A DNA stretch of 64,000 nucleotides from positions 1 through 64,000 of IMG/VR virus record IMGVR_UViG_3300024348_000029, one strand, 5' to 3'. The notes beneath the pieces were generated by a model. The model saw only the letters and a program-made list of their open reading frames with translations, made no database searches and had not been told where the DNA came from. Position numbers and translations under genes: made by a program. Below are positions 39,364-50,153 of this stretch, piece by piece; the stretch's first letter is position 1; every line of letters begins with the position of its first letter. The DNA comes from a virus.

Positions 39364-41922
39364 ATGAAGATAAGAGGATCATTAATAGTAACTAAGAATC
39401 TGATACTACCTGGACCAAGTGGTGGTGACCCTTCTGAGGGTTTCGTAGCTTTATCGGACTCAACTGGAAAAGTATACTGGGGTAACCTTGCTATACTTCC
39501 ACTTAATACAGGCTATACATACCCTGCAAAAGGTTCTTTAGTTTTATCGAATAATAAAATATTTTATTCTATTGTAGATAATGCTCCAGGTAATGCTACG
39601 GGGGATACTGCTATCTGGCTAGAAGTTGGATCAGGTACACAAGGATCAGTACTTTCTGCAGATATTATAGCAGCCCTAGAAGCAGCAAATGTACCTACAG
39701 CAGGTAATCCGTTTGCTACATTAGCAGATATAAAGAATCTTACTATAAAAGGTACAGCTACTTCAGCAGTAATTATAACTAAGAATGCAGCCATAAAGAA
39801 TAGTCTTTGGATTTCTTCTACTACAGGCACTGATAGTTATGGTACCGCAGTAGTTATTGGAGATGGGTTAATATCTGACGGTTCTGGATGGAAAACTATA
39901 GGCCAAATTAGAGGTCCAATAGGGGAGACAGGAGTAGGTGAAGCAGGTCCACAAGGAGAAACAGGTAAAGGAATTTATTTAAAAGGCTCGGCTGTTGTTT
40001 CTATGATTGTAGCAAGTAATGCAGCAGTAATTGGAAATGTATGGATAGCTACAGACGCAGGAGTAGATGAATATGGAACACCTGTAAAAGTAGGGGATGG
40101 CCTTATGGCTGACGGAACAAAATGGATAAACATTGGAGCTATAAGAGGCCCAGCAGGTATATCAGCATATTCAGGTACTTATTTAATAAAAGGTGGAGTG
40201 ATATGGTTATATGATTATACCTATTTAGTTAAAGCAGACTCCTATGTAATTAATGGTATTCTATATAGTGCAGCACCTAAGATCTTTACACTAACTCCTT
40301 CAGCAGTTGCTGAGGATAGGATAGATAAATTTTTAGGGGATACTAATGGTACTATCGTAATTAGTGAAGGAAATTTCGGAGACCCGGCAATAGAGCCTAG
40401 TGTTAATGAATCAATTCATTGTTATATAGGTAAGGTTGATATAGACAGAAATACTACACAACCAACTGCAGCCGCTAGTACATTAATATTTGATGAGAAT
40501 ACAGGTATTGGAGGAGGCGAGTTTGATGCTACTATAGATACTAATAATGGAGCTACGATTAATCTAGCATATGCTACAGCTTCATATACTAATGCTACAT
40601 CTATTAGAATAATTAATGGTAGAAATGAGATAATTAGTTTTGCAGCGCCGGCACCAATAGTATTTAATACTTCTTTCACAGGACTTACACTAAGAATAAA
40701 ATCTCTTGATGCTAGCTTTAAAGCTAATGTTACAGTACGATTATATAAAGATGGCGCAAAAGTAGGTAAAGCTTTGTTAATAGATAATTTTGGATTTAAT
40801 TACTCTAATGTAACTGATTGGCAGTTAGTATCTATGACAATCAATGATTTCGCCCCTATATCAGCTGACTTCAATAGTGTTAGTATTGTTATAGAGGATC
40901 CTACCTTTTCAGGTAAGAGTGATATCCTTATTGATGATATTAGATACCAGGCAGGTATTTATGTAGTCCCATCAACAGAACAATTAGAATATACATCACA
41001 ATTAATAAATAATGGAGATGGAAGTTCTCCTTTTATTACAATCTTAGATCTACCGGCTGCCTTAGGCGTTGGTCTTCAAGAGATTACAGACACTAATCCT
41101 ATTACTACCGTACCTATTACTATATTAGATGCAGGAGTATCTAGAACAGTATTAGCGGCTGACACTCTTCTTATAGATAATTTAGGATTACCTGGAAATT
41201 CTAGTGAGCTTAAATATAATAGTCTTGTATTTTTTCAGGGTGCTAATAGTATTAAAATAGATACATCAGTAGCTACAGGTAGTAGAATTCAAACATTGCA
41301 GGATTTAGATGGTGTAATAGCCTTATTAAGTGATATAACTCTTGATAGTGCTACAGATAGAGGAAATGTTACTACAAATAATATAACAACACAGGTATTA
41401 ACTAGTTCAGGATTAAGGTCCTCATCTAATATATTAGTAGGTCTGGGTGATTATGATGGAACCGGTAATGGTACTAAACTATGGATCGATGATGCTAATG
41501 CTACTATAGGTCTAGCAGCTGGAGATGGAATAACTTCCTTTCTTTCTGGACCAGGAGCTAACATCTCTACTGGATTATTAAAACTTAATAATTTAGATAG
41601 TAGAACCATGTATGAAATTACTGGTAATGCTAGCGGTTTTAAAAATATATTTAAGGTAGCAGTAGCTACTCAAGAAAATACATACACCTTCCCAGATAAG
41701 AGCGGGGAAGTAGCTTTAAAATCAGACTCTGATACATATATTTTCAACCAACCTACTGTAGAAACATCTTGGTTAGTTGCTCATAATACAAATAAATTTC
41801 CATCAGTGACAGTAGTGGATTCAGCTAGAACAACCTTGGATGCCTCTGTAACATATATAGATGCAAACAATTTAATAATAACAGTAAGCCCAGGCTCGTC
41901 CGGATATGCTTATTTAAACTAA
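39364..41922 (+). CDS. Tail fibre with collagen-like segment, 852 residues
   Basis: Two copies of an N-terminal module (residues about 125-180 and 205-265) share GTAT/GSAV and GDGL(I/M)(S/A)DG patterns and flank a short collagen-like stretch of Gly-X-Y (GPIGETGVGEAGPQGETGKG). The rest is a long beta-rich shaft with Asn/Asp/Thr, ending in VSPGSSGYAYLN. This is typical of phage adhesins with a trimeric shaft. A host receptor cannot be predicted. Confidence 0.7.
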   Translation: MKIRGSLIVTKNLILPGPSGGDPSEGFVALSDSTGKVYWGNLAILPLNTGYTYPAKGSLVLSNNKIFYSIVDNAPGNATGDTAIWLEVGSGTQGSVLSADIIAALEAANVPTAGNPFATLADIKNLTIKGTATSAVIITKNAAIKNSLWISSTTGTDSYGTAVVIGDGLISDGSGWKTIGQIRGPIGETGVGEAGPQGETGKGIYLKGSAVVSMIVASNAAVIGNVWIATDAGVDEYGTPVKVGDGLMADGTKWINIGAIRGPAGISAYSGTYLIKGGVIWLYDYTYLVKADSYVINGILYSAAPKIFTLTPSAVAEDRIDKFLGDTNGTIVISEGNFGDPAIEPSVNESIHCYIGKVDIDRNTTQPTAAASTLIFDENTGIGGGEFDATIDTNNGATINLAYATASYTNATSIRIINGRNEIISFAAPAPIVFNTSFTGLTLRIKSLDASFKANVTVRLYKDGAKVGKALLIDNFGFNYSNVTDWQLVSMTINDFAPISADFNSVSIVIEDPTFSGKSDILIDDIRYQAGIYVVPSTEQLEYTSQLINNGDGSSPFITILDLPAALGVGLQEITDTNPITTVPITILDAGVSRTVLAADTLLIDNLGLPGNSSELKYNSLVFFQGANSIKIDTSVATGSRIQTLQDLDGVIALLSDITLDSATDRGNVTTNNITTQVLTSSGLRSSSNILVGLGDYDGTGNGTKLWIDDANATIGLAAGDGITSFLSGPGANISTGLLKLNNLDSRTMYEITGNASGFKNIFKVAVATQENTYTFPDKSGEVALKSDSDTYIFNQPTVETSWLVAHNTNKFPSVTVVDSARTTLDASVTYIDANNLIITVSPGSSGYAYLN

Positions 41923-41934
41923 ATTTAAAAGATT

Positions 41935-43953
41935 ATGTCAAAAAAGAATTATCTAGTTCATATTGATTTAAACAAGAATGAACTTCAGAACGCGGTGATT
42001 CAGAATCTTTCTACAGCACCGGCTGCCCCTAAAGTAGGTCAAATATACTATGATATAGAGGACACAACAGCATGGATGTGGAATGGATCCTGGGTAGACT
42101 TAGCACAACAATCTATAGCAGATGGAGATTATGGTGATATTACCGTAAGTGCTTCTGGTGCAACCTGGTCAATTGATGCAGACTCTGTAACCTACGCTAA
42201 GATGCAGAACATGACTACTGCTAGAATGTTAGGTAGAGTCACAGCAGCTACAGGAGTAGTTGAAGAATTAACTGCAGCCCAAGTACGTACATTAATAAAT
42301 GTAGAGGATGGGGCAACAGCTGATCAAACCTCTATTGTAGGTATAACAGGAACTAAAGCGCAATTTGATGCTGCTGTAACAGATGGGAATTTCTTATATG
42401 TTGGTGATGTAGTTACTTTCCCAGGATTTGGGTCAGTAGCAAATCATACTGATGTTGTAAGTGCTACTAATACTGCAGGATTTGTACTTGTTGCAAATGG
42501 TACTACAGGTTACGTAGGAAGAGCATTACTTGAGGCTGATATAAGTGATTTTGGTAGCTATCTAGCAACTGGAATTACTACATTAGCAGGATACGGAATA
42601 TCAGATACTAAAGCGAATTTTAATACTGCTTTATCTGACGGTTCTTTCCTATTCTCTGGGGATATTAGCCAGTATACTGATGAATTAGCTCAGGATGCTA
42701 CAGGGGCAATGATAGCTAATACTGCTACTATTAATTTAACATATGTAGATGCAACACCTGCACTTACAGCCGATGTTAATAATAACAGTATTACATACGC
42801 TAAAATGCAGAATGCTGCAGGAGCAAATATATTCTTAGGGAATATAGGTGTTGCAGGGGCATTGGAAGAACTTACAGGTACACAAGCTACCTCAATGTTA
42901 GATATATTTACTTCTGCATTAAAAGGACTAGTTCCTGCTTCAGGTGGAGGTACATCTAACTTCTTAAGAGCTGATGGTACTTTTGCTGCCCCAACCGGTG
43001 GATTTATAAACTACTCAGTAGGTGGGGATGTTAATGCAAATCAAGTAATTAATTCTGGTAATGTATTAGATATTGTTGGTGGTACTGGTTTAACAACTAC
43101 TATTACTAAAGCTTCTACTACAGCTACATTATCTGTGGCTCTAGATAGTACAACGGTAGGGGCAGGTTCTTATGGAAGTGCTTCAGCAGTAGCTACATTT
43201 ACAGTGGATGCTCAAGGAAGACTTACTGCGGCAGCTACTACTGCTATTTCTATAACAGCTTCTCAAATAAATGACCTATTAGATGATGATACTTTTGCTT
43301 CAGCTAGTGCGACTACAGTTGCATCTTCTGAATCTATTAAAGCATATATTGCTAGTGTAGTATCTGGTCAAATGGTTTATTCTGGTGGATACGACGCTTC
43401 TGTCGCTCCTCCAACAGGTGCAGGTATTCTTAAAGGTTTCACATACACAGTTACAGTAGCCGGTAATGGTTCAGCATTCTTTGCAGAGACTTTACAGATA
43501 GGTGATATGATTGTAGCTGAGCAAAACAATCCTACATTAGATGCTCACTGGACACAAGTAAATAAAAATATTCCTGATATTGTTAACGCAAGTGAAACAG
43601 CTAAAGGTATAGTTGAAGAAGCTACTGATGCTGAGGTTGCTGCGGGTACTGCAACAGGAGCTACAGGAGCTAAATTATTTATTACTCCAGCTAAATTAAA
43701 AACTCATTTAGGGGAGACAGCTACTGTTTCTACAGCTAGAGTATTTAGACTTGCTATTGGTAATGGAGCTTTGCTTACTATACCAGTTACGCATGATTTA
43801 GGAGAGCAATTTGTTAAAGCGACTGTAGTAAGAAACTCAGTTCCTTATGATGTAATAGAATGTGAGGTTCAGTGTACTAGTACTACTGTAACTACGTTCT
43901 TATTTAACGAGGCTCCAACAGCAAGCGAATTTATGGTTGTTATTACAGGATAA
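41935..43953 (+). CDS. Tail fibre protein, 672 residues
   Basis: Starts KKNYLVHIDLNKNELQNAVI, a fibre N-terminus seen in many phages, followed by a repeated unit in which each round begins with an ALTAD/WSID-like strand, then VTYAKMQN or ITYAKMQN and a GxxEELT stretch (residues about 80-130 and 260-310). The end has a compact beta domain ending FNEAPTASEFMVVITG. A weak hairpin terminator follows at 43975-43999. Confidence 0.7.
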   Translation: MSKKNYLVHIDLNKNELQNAVIQNLSTAPAAPKVGQIYYDIEDTTAWMWNGSWVDLAQQSIADGDYGDITVSASGATWSIDADSVTYAKMQNMTTARMLGRVTAATGVVEELTAAQVRTLINVEDGATADQTSIVGITGTKAQFDAAVTDGNFLYVGDVVTFPGFGSVANHTDVVSATNTAGFVLVANGTTGYVGRALLEADISDFGSYLATGITTLAGYGISDTKANFNTALSDGSFLFSGDISQYTDELAQDATGAMIANTATINLTYVDATPALTADVNNNSITYAKMQNAAGANIFLGNIGVAGALEELTGTQATSMLDIFTSALKGLVPASGGGTSNFLRADGTFAAPTGGFINYSVGGDVNANQVINSGNVLDIVGGTGLTTTITKASTTATLSVALDSTTVGAGSYGSASAVATFTVDAQGRLTAAATTAISITASQINDLLDDDTFASASATTVASSESIKAYIASVVSGQMVYSGGYDASVAPPTGAGILKGFTYTVTVAGNGSAFFAETLQIGDMIVAEQNNPTLDAHWTQVNKNIPDIVNASETAKGIVEEATDAEVAAGTATGATGAKLFITPAKLKTHLGETATVSTARVFRLAIGNGALLTIPVTHDLGEQFVKATVVRNSVPYDVIECEVQCTSTTVTTFLFNEAPTASEFMVVITG

Positions 43954-43957
43954 TTCG

Positions 43958-43968
43958 TATCTTTATAA
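43958..43968 (+). promoter_or_regulatory. Promoter candidate TATCTTTATAA before the S74 fibre gene
   Basis: The third copy of the 11-mer. Here TTG lies 19 bases upstream. It is partly upstream of the weak terminator at 43975-43999. Confidence 0.4.
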
Positions 43969-43974
43969 AATTAT

Positions 43975-43999
43975 AGGGTCGATTTAATAGATTGACCCT
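43975..43999 (+). terminator. Weak hairpin terminator after the 672-residue fibre gene
   Basis: AGGGTC pairs with GACCCT over a 13-base loop, followed by TTTATT. The T-run is short, so termination may be partial. Confidence 0.5.
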
Positions 44000-44016
44000 T
44001 TATTAAATATATCAGA

Positions 44017-45810
44017 ATGGCATTAAAACAAATAGAAAGTGACTTACAAGTTCACGGAGCAGCTACAGTACAGGTCTTAGAAGTAATAGCTTCTACTGAT
44101 GGTGCTGATGGTGTAGTATTAAAATTTCCTGCCGGAACTGCTGGCGATGCTATCGAGGTTGTTTTTCAAGGAAATGATGGTACATTTAATATTAAATATG
44201 CGTCAATAACAGGCGGGGTGGAGGCCTGGTCTCCTGATGACGGGTTTATAGGATTTAGAACATCTGATGGTGGTATACTGTCAGAGAAAGTTAGGGTAAC
44301 TGCTGCTGGGACATTAGAAGTAGGAGGAGCAAGCACAGGTACAAGTGGTACATTAGTAGGAGGATTAGTAGTTGCAGGAGCATCTTATCTAAATACTATA
44401 GCTCATGAAACAACTGATGTAGATGTATTTCTAGTTTCAAACGCTGGATTAATTAAATATAGAACAGGGGCTGAACTAAGGAGTGATATTGGTGCTGGTA
44501 CAAGTTCTTCAGATACTTGGATACCTCTTACAGGGGTAACTTCAGGATATGTTACTGCTCAAGGTGCTTCTAACACAGCGGTATTTTTAAATGGTAATGG
44601 AGCATGGTCTACACCAGTAAACACAACCTATTCTCAATATGCAGGTACTACAGCTGGACTTGTACCTACAGGTGCAAATAGCACAACTAAATATCTAAGA
44701 GAAGATGGTACGTGGGTAGTTCCGCCAGACACTAATACACAGATACCTGCTCTTACTACTGAACAAGTACAAGATATAGCAGGAGGGATGGTAAATGTTA
44801 CCGGGGCTCAATCAGGTATGGGGTTTGTGTATAATGATACTACAGGTAAATTTGATATTGATTTAGCACATACACATTCGTATGATAACTATTCTAGTTG
44901 GACATTTGAGGCTAAAAATTCGGCTGGGACCTCTTTAGGTAGTTCACCTATTACCTCAGGAGATATAGCAGTTATAAAAGCCGGTACTGGGATAACATTA
45001 TCCTGGGTAGATGATGAAATAACAGTTACAAATAGTAGTCCTAATATTGTATATACAGATTACGCAGAGCCTGGGATATTCTCTGGTGGAGGTACTCCAA
45101 CTTTAGCTAGTGGAGTTACAGCTGCAGAAATTAGAGCTTTAATTGGAGCAGGAACAAGCTCCTCTGATACACAATTAACTAACGCTCAGGTGATAGCAAT
45201 GTTGCTAACTGGATTCACAACGTTTGGATCTGCTAGTACGGTAGCTGCCACAGATAGTATATTTACTGCATTTAGGAAGTTAGAATATAGAGTAGCCTTA
45301 AATGATTCTAAGGTTACAAACTCAACTCAAACCACTATAAATATAACAGCCAATAATACTAATAACGAAACAGTTTATCCTGTTTTTGTTGATGGTGCTA
45401 CTGGTACTCAAGGATTAGAATCTGATACTGGTTATTACTATAATCCTTCAACAGGCCTACTTTCATCAGTAGATTACGCAGGTACTTCAGATATAAGATC
45501 TAAAGAAAATATAGTTGACTTTGAATCTATAGAGTTGGATACCAAGTATAAAAAGTTTAATTTTAAAAGGGTTAAAGGACAACAAAGAATTGGGTTAATA
45601 GCACAAGAAGTAGAGGAAAAATATCCTATATTTGTAAGAACAAGTGTTGAGGGGGAAAAATCAATCTCTTATAATGATCTACACTCTGCTGAGATAGCGT
45701 TCTTAAAGAAAGAGCGTAGAGAAAGTTCTAAAAGAGAAGAAGCCTTATTAGATAGAGTTGAAGCATTAGAAGCTACACTTAAAGATATATTATCAAAATT
45801 AGATAAATAA
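44017..45810 (+). CDS. Tail fibre with C-terminal peptidase S74 chaperone domain, 597 residues
   Basis: Beta-rich shaft with Gly/Thr/Ser, with two repeats of a GAGTSSSD(T) module (around residues 165 and 385). The last 115 residues contain SDIRSKENIVDFESI and GLIAQEVEEKYP, the signature of the S74 intramolecular chaperone, which trims itself off after helping the fibre trimer to fold, and end in a coiled coil. The stop overlaps the next start (TAATGG). Confidence 0.85.
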   Translation: MALKQIESDLQVHGAATVQVLEVIASTDGADGVVLKFPAGTAGDAIEVVFQGNDGTFNIKYASITGGVEAWSPDDGFIGFRTSDGGILSEKVRVTAAGTLEVGGASTGTSGTLVGGLVVAGASYLNTIAHETTDVDVFLVSNAGLIKYRTGAELRSDIGAGTSSSDTWIPLTGVTSGYVTAQGASNTAVFLNGNGAWSTPVNTTYSQYAGTTAGLVPTGANSTTKYLREDGTWVVPPDTNTQIPALTTEQVQDIAGGMVNVTGAQSGMGFVYNDTTGKFDIDLAHTHSYDNYSSWTFEAKNSAGTSLGSSPITSGDIAVIKAGTGITLSWVDDEITVTNSSPNIVYTDYAEPGIFSGGGTPTLASGVTAAEIRALIGAGTSSSDTQLTNAQVIAMLLTGFTTFGSASTVAATDSIFTAFRKLEYRVALNDSKVTNSTQTTINITANNTNNETVYPVFVDGATGTQGLESDTGYYYNPSTGLLSSVDYAGTSDIRSKENIVDFESIELDTKYKKFNFKRVKGQQRIGLIAQEVEEKYPIFVRTSVEGEKSISYNDLHSAEIAFLKKERRESSKREEALLDRVEALEATLKDILSKLDK

Positions 45811-48800
45811 TGGCTAAGTCGAAAGTAGATATAAATTTACCTATAGAATTTTCTGAGATCTGTGAGGTAGTATACCAAGATCTTGCAGGGACTGCGGGAA
45901 GAACTCTTAGCGGTACATTCGCTGCAGCGGCTGCCCAAGGCGGAATATTCAACGCTACCTATCAAGGGTCTAAAGATAGAATGAGTAATTTTAGGGATTA
46001 TTATCTAGCGGCTATTTTTAAAACTACTAATACGTCATATACATTTTCACCACAATTAGTTACTAACCCGGGGGATATTTTAGAGTGGTCTGTTACAGGA
46101 GGAGTAACAACTTCTGCAGTAGCTAATGATCCTACATTTGATTTTCATACAAATACTGGTGTAGCTTTAATCAATATAAAGAACTTTAATTCTGTAACTT
46201 CTTTTACTCTTACTAGCCAGCAACTTACAGATGTTGACATTAGGTTTGAGAATAATTTAACTAGTTTAAATGTATCCTCTAATAACCTTCCTTTAATTAA
46301 TATAACAGGTTGTGCTAACTTAGAATATTTATATGCTTATCAGAATACTTTCAGCACTATAGATATATCTAACAGCCCTAATTTATTACTAGTGAATGTA
46401 GAACAAAATGATAGTTTAACTTCGTTGAATGTTACTGATCAACCTCTTTTGCAAACTCTTTTAGTACGTAATTGTTTAGGAATAACTTCTATAAATTTAT
46501 CGGCTAACACTGCACTTACCTCATTTCAAGGAGGAAGGTGTAATTTAGGAGGATTAAATCTTTCTTACGCTAATGGATTGATAGATGTAGCAGTAGTAGA
46601 TAATGAATTTACAGAGGCAGAAGTAAATACTATTCTTGTAGATCTTGCAGCTAATGGTGCATCTAATGGAGTTCTAAGTATTAGAGATAATAAAAGTGGA
46701 GCAGGTATAACAGCTTATAATACATTAATAGGGAGAGGGTGGACGATAAATGAATACGACGAAGATATTCCAATTACTTTTACAATATCAAATAGCTCAA
46801 AAACAGCCACATCAATAAATAATGTGTGGGGAGCAGATCCTGGGGGAACTACTTTCTATGGGTATGAATATCAATATAAAGCTTCAAGCAGTGGAACATG
46901 GATAGGTTCAGCAGATGACTATACCCCGGTAAATATTACAGGGCTTCTTGAAGGTGTAGCATATGATTTTAGAGTTAGGGCTATTAATCAAAATTTAATG
47001 TCTATACGCGCAAATTATACAGGACCATGGAGTACCACATTTACAACAAGTACTTTATTATCTGATACTACACTACCTACTCCTGGTACATTAACGTGGA
47101 ATGTAGGTCTTTACTGGAATAGTACTACAGCAGCACTAAGTTGGACATCAGGTAGTGATAATGTAGGGATTACAAAAATAATAGTACAACGAAATTATAA
47201 TGGGGGAGCATTTTCTGATATATACACATATACTGGAACCCCTCCATCAACTAGTTCAGTTAATAATACTATAGCTAGAACTGAAGGTGCTGGGTATGCC
47301 TATAGAATAGCATATTACGATGCTGCAGACAATGTTTCATATAGTAATGAAAGAGGAGCTATATATGACGGTGTAGCACCATCTGTTCCTACTGGATTAA
47401 GTGCTATTAGCATAACAAATACTACCTTCTCCCTATATTGGAGTGCGTCTACAGATAGTCTCTCTGGGGTAGAAGGGTATAGAATCTATAAAAATGGTAC
47501 ATGGACGTATACTGTAACATCAGGAACATCTGTAGGTATAGTAGGACAGACAGAAGGTGCTTCAAATAACTGGACTATGGCCGCATATGATACTGCTGGG
47601 AATGTATCAGCACAGTCTAGTATATTAAATGTAACTCAGACAAATACAAACCCAACAGCGCCTGGAACACCTACATTTAGTAATACTACTACGTCAGGAT
47701 ACACTGTGAGTTGGACAGCCTCTTCAGATACTAGTGGTATCTTAAGATATGAAGTTTCAAGAGATGGTTCTGCCAGCCCTTTTAGTGTTGGTACAGCTAC
47801 TTCTTATTCGGCAACTGACATAGCAGGAGATACAGATTCTTGGAGAATACGTGCAGTAGATAATGTAGGTAACACTGGAGCATATGGAGGAACAGCAAGT
47901 TGGGCAACCTTATGTATAGCACCTACAATATCATTATCTAGCAAGACTGATTCTAGTATTACAGTGTCCTGGACTGCAGTTACAGGTGCTGGTCTATATG
48001 ACTTAGAGTACAAAGCTGCTTCTAGTGGTACCTGGCTAAATAGTGGAGATAACACATCTACTGCACTATTTAGCGGACTTCTTTCGTCAACAAGTTATAA
48101 CTTTAGGGTAAGAGCTAGGAATGCCTATAGTTTATGGGGTGCTTATAGTATCACATTTACAACATCAACAGAAGCAGGTCCAATTCCACTTTCTACTCCA
48201 ACAGGTTTAGCAGAGACTGTAGATACAGATACAAGTATTTCAATGTCTTGGAGCGCAGTAACTAATAACTCAGGGTATAGAATAGCAAGAGGGTCTACAA
48301 GTACTATAGTTAGAACAAATGCTACTAATGATGTGACTTGGACTAATACTGGGCTAGCGTGTAACGCAACTAGCTATACTTATTATGTTCAAGCTATAGG
48401 GGATGGTGTTACTTATAGTGATAGTGCTTGGTCTTCAGGGGTAAGTATGGCTACTAACCCAGATACTACTGGTCCTACAACGCCTGCAAATTTTATTGTA
48501 ACAGGAAGAACTACTTCAAGTTTCAGTGTATCTTGGGATGCATCAACAGACACATGTACAGGAGTACAAAACTATGGGGTATATAGAAATGCGGTACTTC
48601 AATCAACACAAACTACTAGAACGTATAATCATACAGGACTATCGGCCGGTACACAATATTCTTCATATATTTATCCTAAGGATAATGCAGGAAATATAGG
48701 TTCATTAGCATCACTATCAATGTATACACTATGTATAGCTCCTACCCTTACAGCAGGGACAACTACTTATAGTAGTGCTGTTATTAACAGAAACACTGTA

Positions 48801-50138
48801 ACTGGTGGAAGTTCATATACCTTATACTACCAAGAACAAGGTGCCCCTGGCTGGACAATATGGTCTACTTCAATGGGTACATCAGTAACGGTAACAGGAC
48901 TAAATTCAAATGCTACATATGGTTTTTATGCTGTAGCTTATAATTCTGATGGATTTCCTTCAGCTAACGGCTCGTCTATTGTTGTGAACACCCCTGCCCC
49001 TCCGGATACAACTCCACCTTCAAACTCAACTATCTCAGGAGGTTCATCAGTACTAACAACTTCGTATATTATTAACTGGACTACTTCTACCGATGCAACA
49101 AGTCCTCCTGTTGTGTATGATTTATTTATGAATAATAGTGGTACAGCTACTTATAGTGGAACATCCACATCCTATACAAAAACAGGCCTTACAATTGGTA
49201 CTTCATATAATTGGAAAGTTAGAGCTAGAGATAGTGCAGCCTCTCCTAATTATGCAACAACAAGTGCTAATGTAGGTATTATGACACAAACAGCAGGATT
49301 ATCATTATCCTCAAGTGCAATCACTAGCAGTTCAATTACTGTTAGTTGGCCGGCTGTTACTGGGGCAAGTGCTTATAGAATAGCCTGGAGACCATCAGGA
49401 GGAAGTTATACATATATTAATAATATTGCAGGTTTGTCTACTGTTATTAGTGGACTGTCTGCTAGTACCCTTTATGAATTTTATGGAGCATCATATAATG
49501 CACAAAGTGTTCTTGGAGGAGGTGGTATACTTGCTAGTGCTAGCACAACAGCGGTAGCCGATACTATAGCTCCTACAGTACCAGGAACACCTTATCTTAA
49601 TGCACCACAATCATCCTCTACAGCCCTACTGTACTGGACCGCTTCAACAGATGCAGTAGGTGTTACAGGTTATCAGGTATATAGAAATGGAGTTCTTCAT
49701 AAAACTACAGCTACTAATTCAGTTACTGTTGATGCGTCTTCAGCTGGTGGAGAGGATATTTTCAAGGTAAGAGCTTATGATGCAGCGTCTAATTATTCAG
49801 GATTTAGTGCTTCCAATACGATTCCTTTTCTTCCTATAGCTGTAACACTATCTGTTGTTGGTACTAGTATTGCTGTAGTACAAGTATCTTGGTCATATCC
49901 ATTAGCTAATTCTGGAATAACGGATATAGATGCAGAGATAGACTATGAATTTGCTGCTATGTTTACTGATTCGATGCAAGCAGACGATAATACTACTGGT
50001 TATCTAACACCATCTATAGATATTAGTGTAGAGAGTTCAGGAGATGCCTGTGTAAGAATAAGGCTTAATATGGGGCAGGATAAAGGGGCATGGTCAGGCT
50101 GGGTTTGTGCTACTTTACAAACACCAACAACAGCTTAA
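45810..50138 (+). CDS. Giant adhesin: leucine-rich region plus fibronectin III repeats, 1442 residues
   Basis: A short N-terminal domain is followed (residues about 120-300) by leucine-rich-like repeats with LTSLNVSSNNLP and LEYLYAYQNTFSTIDIS, then by about ten fibronectin type III-like domains, many with the strand SWTASTD or SWDASTD and the turn YxIYKNG or YxVYRNG. Such domains occur in phage fibres and bind surface glycans or spread laterally between phages. It is the longest repetitive adhesin in the window. No signal peptide is needed because it is a virion protein. Confidence 0.75.
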   Translation: MAKSKVDINLPIEFSEICEVVYQDLAGTAGRTLSGTFAAAAAQGGIFNATYQGSKDRMSNFRDYYLAAIFKTTNTSYTFSPQLVTNPGDILEWSVTGGVTTSAVANDPTFDFHTNTGVALINIKNFNSVTSFTLTSQQLTDVDIRFENNLTSLNVSSNNLPLINITGCANLEYLYAYQNTFSTIDISNSPNLLLVNVEQNDSLTSLNVTDQPLLQTLLVRNCLGITSINLSANTALTSFQGGRCNLGGLNLSYANGLIDVAVVDNEFTEAEVNTILVDLAANGASNGVLSIRDNKSGAGITAYNTLIGRGWTINEYDEDIPITFTISNSSKTATSINNVWGADPGGTTFYGYEYQYKASSSGTWIGSADDYTPVNITGLLEGVAYDFRVRAINQNLMSIRANYTGPWSTTFTTSTLLSDTTLPTPGTLTWNVGLYWNSTTAALSWTSGSDNVGITKIIVQRNYNGGAFSDIYTYTGTPPSTSSVNNTIARTEGAGYAYRIAYYDAADNVSYSNERGAIYDGVAPSVPTGLSAISITNTTFSLYWSASTDSLSGVEGYRIYKNGTWTYTVTSGTSVGIVGQTEGASNNWTMAAYDTAGNVSAQSSILNVTQTNTNPTAPGTPTFSNTTTSGYTVSWTASSDTSGILRYEVSRDGSASPFSVGTATSYSATDIAGDTDSWRIRAVDNVGNTGAYGGTASWATLCIAPTISLSSKTDSSITVSWTAVTGAGLYDLEYKAASSGTWLNSGDNTSTALFSGLLSSTSYNFRVRARNAYSLWGAYSITFTTSTEAGPIPLSTPTGLAETVDTDTSISMSWSAVTNNSGYRIARGSTSTIVRTNATNDVTWTNTGLACNATSYTYYVQAIGDGVTYSDSAWSSGVSMATNPDTTGPTTPANFIVTGRTTSSFSVSWDASTDTCTGVQNYGVYRNAVLQSTQTTRTYNHTGLSAGTQYSSYIYPKDNAGNIGSLASLSMYTLCIAPTLTAGTTTYSSAVINRNTVTGGSSYTLYYQEQGAPGWTIWSTSMGTSVTVTGLNSNATYGFYAVAYNSDGFPSANGSSIVVNTPAPPDTTPPSNSTISGGSSVLTTSYIINWTTSTDATSPPVVYDLFMNNSGTATYSGTSTSYTKTGLTIGTSYNWKVRARDSAASPNYATTSANVGIMTQTAGLSLSSSAITSSSITVSWPAVTGASAYRIAWRPSGGSYTYINNIAGLSTVISGLSASTLYEFYGASYNAQSVLGGGGILASASTTAVADTIAPTVPGTPYLNAPQSSSTALLYWTASTDAVGVTGYQVYRNGVLHKTTATNSVTVDASSAGGEDIFKVRAYDAASNYSGFSASNTIPFLPIAVTLSVVGTSIAVVQVSWSYPLANSGITDIDAEIDYEFAAMFTDSMQADDNTTGYLTPSIDISVESSGDACVRIRLNMGQDKGAWSGWVCATLQTPTTA

Positions 50139-50153
50139 TAAAATAATATAATT

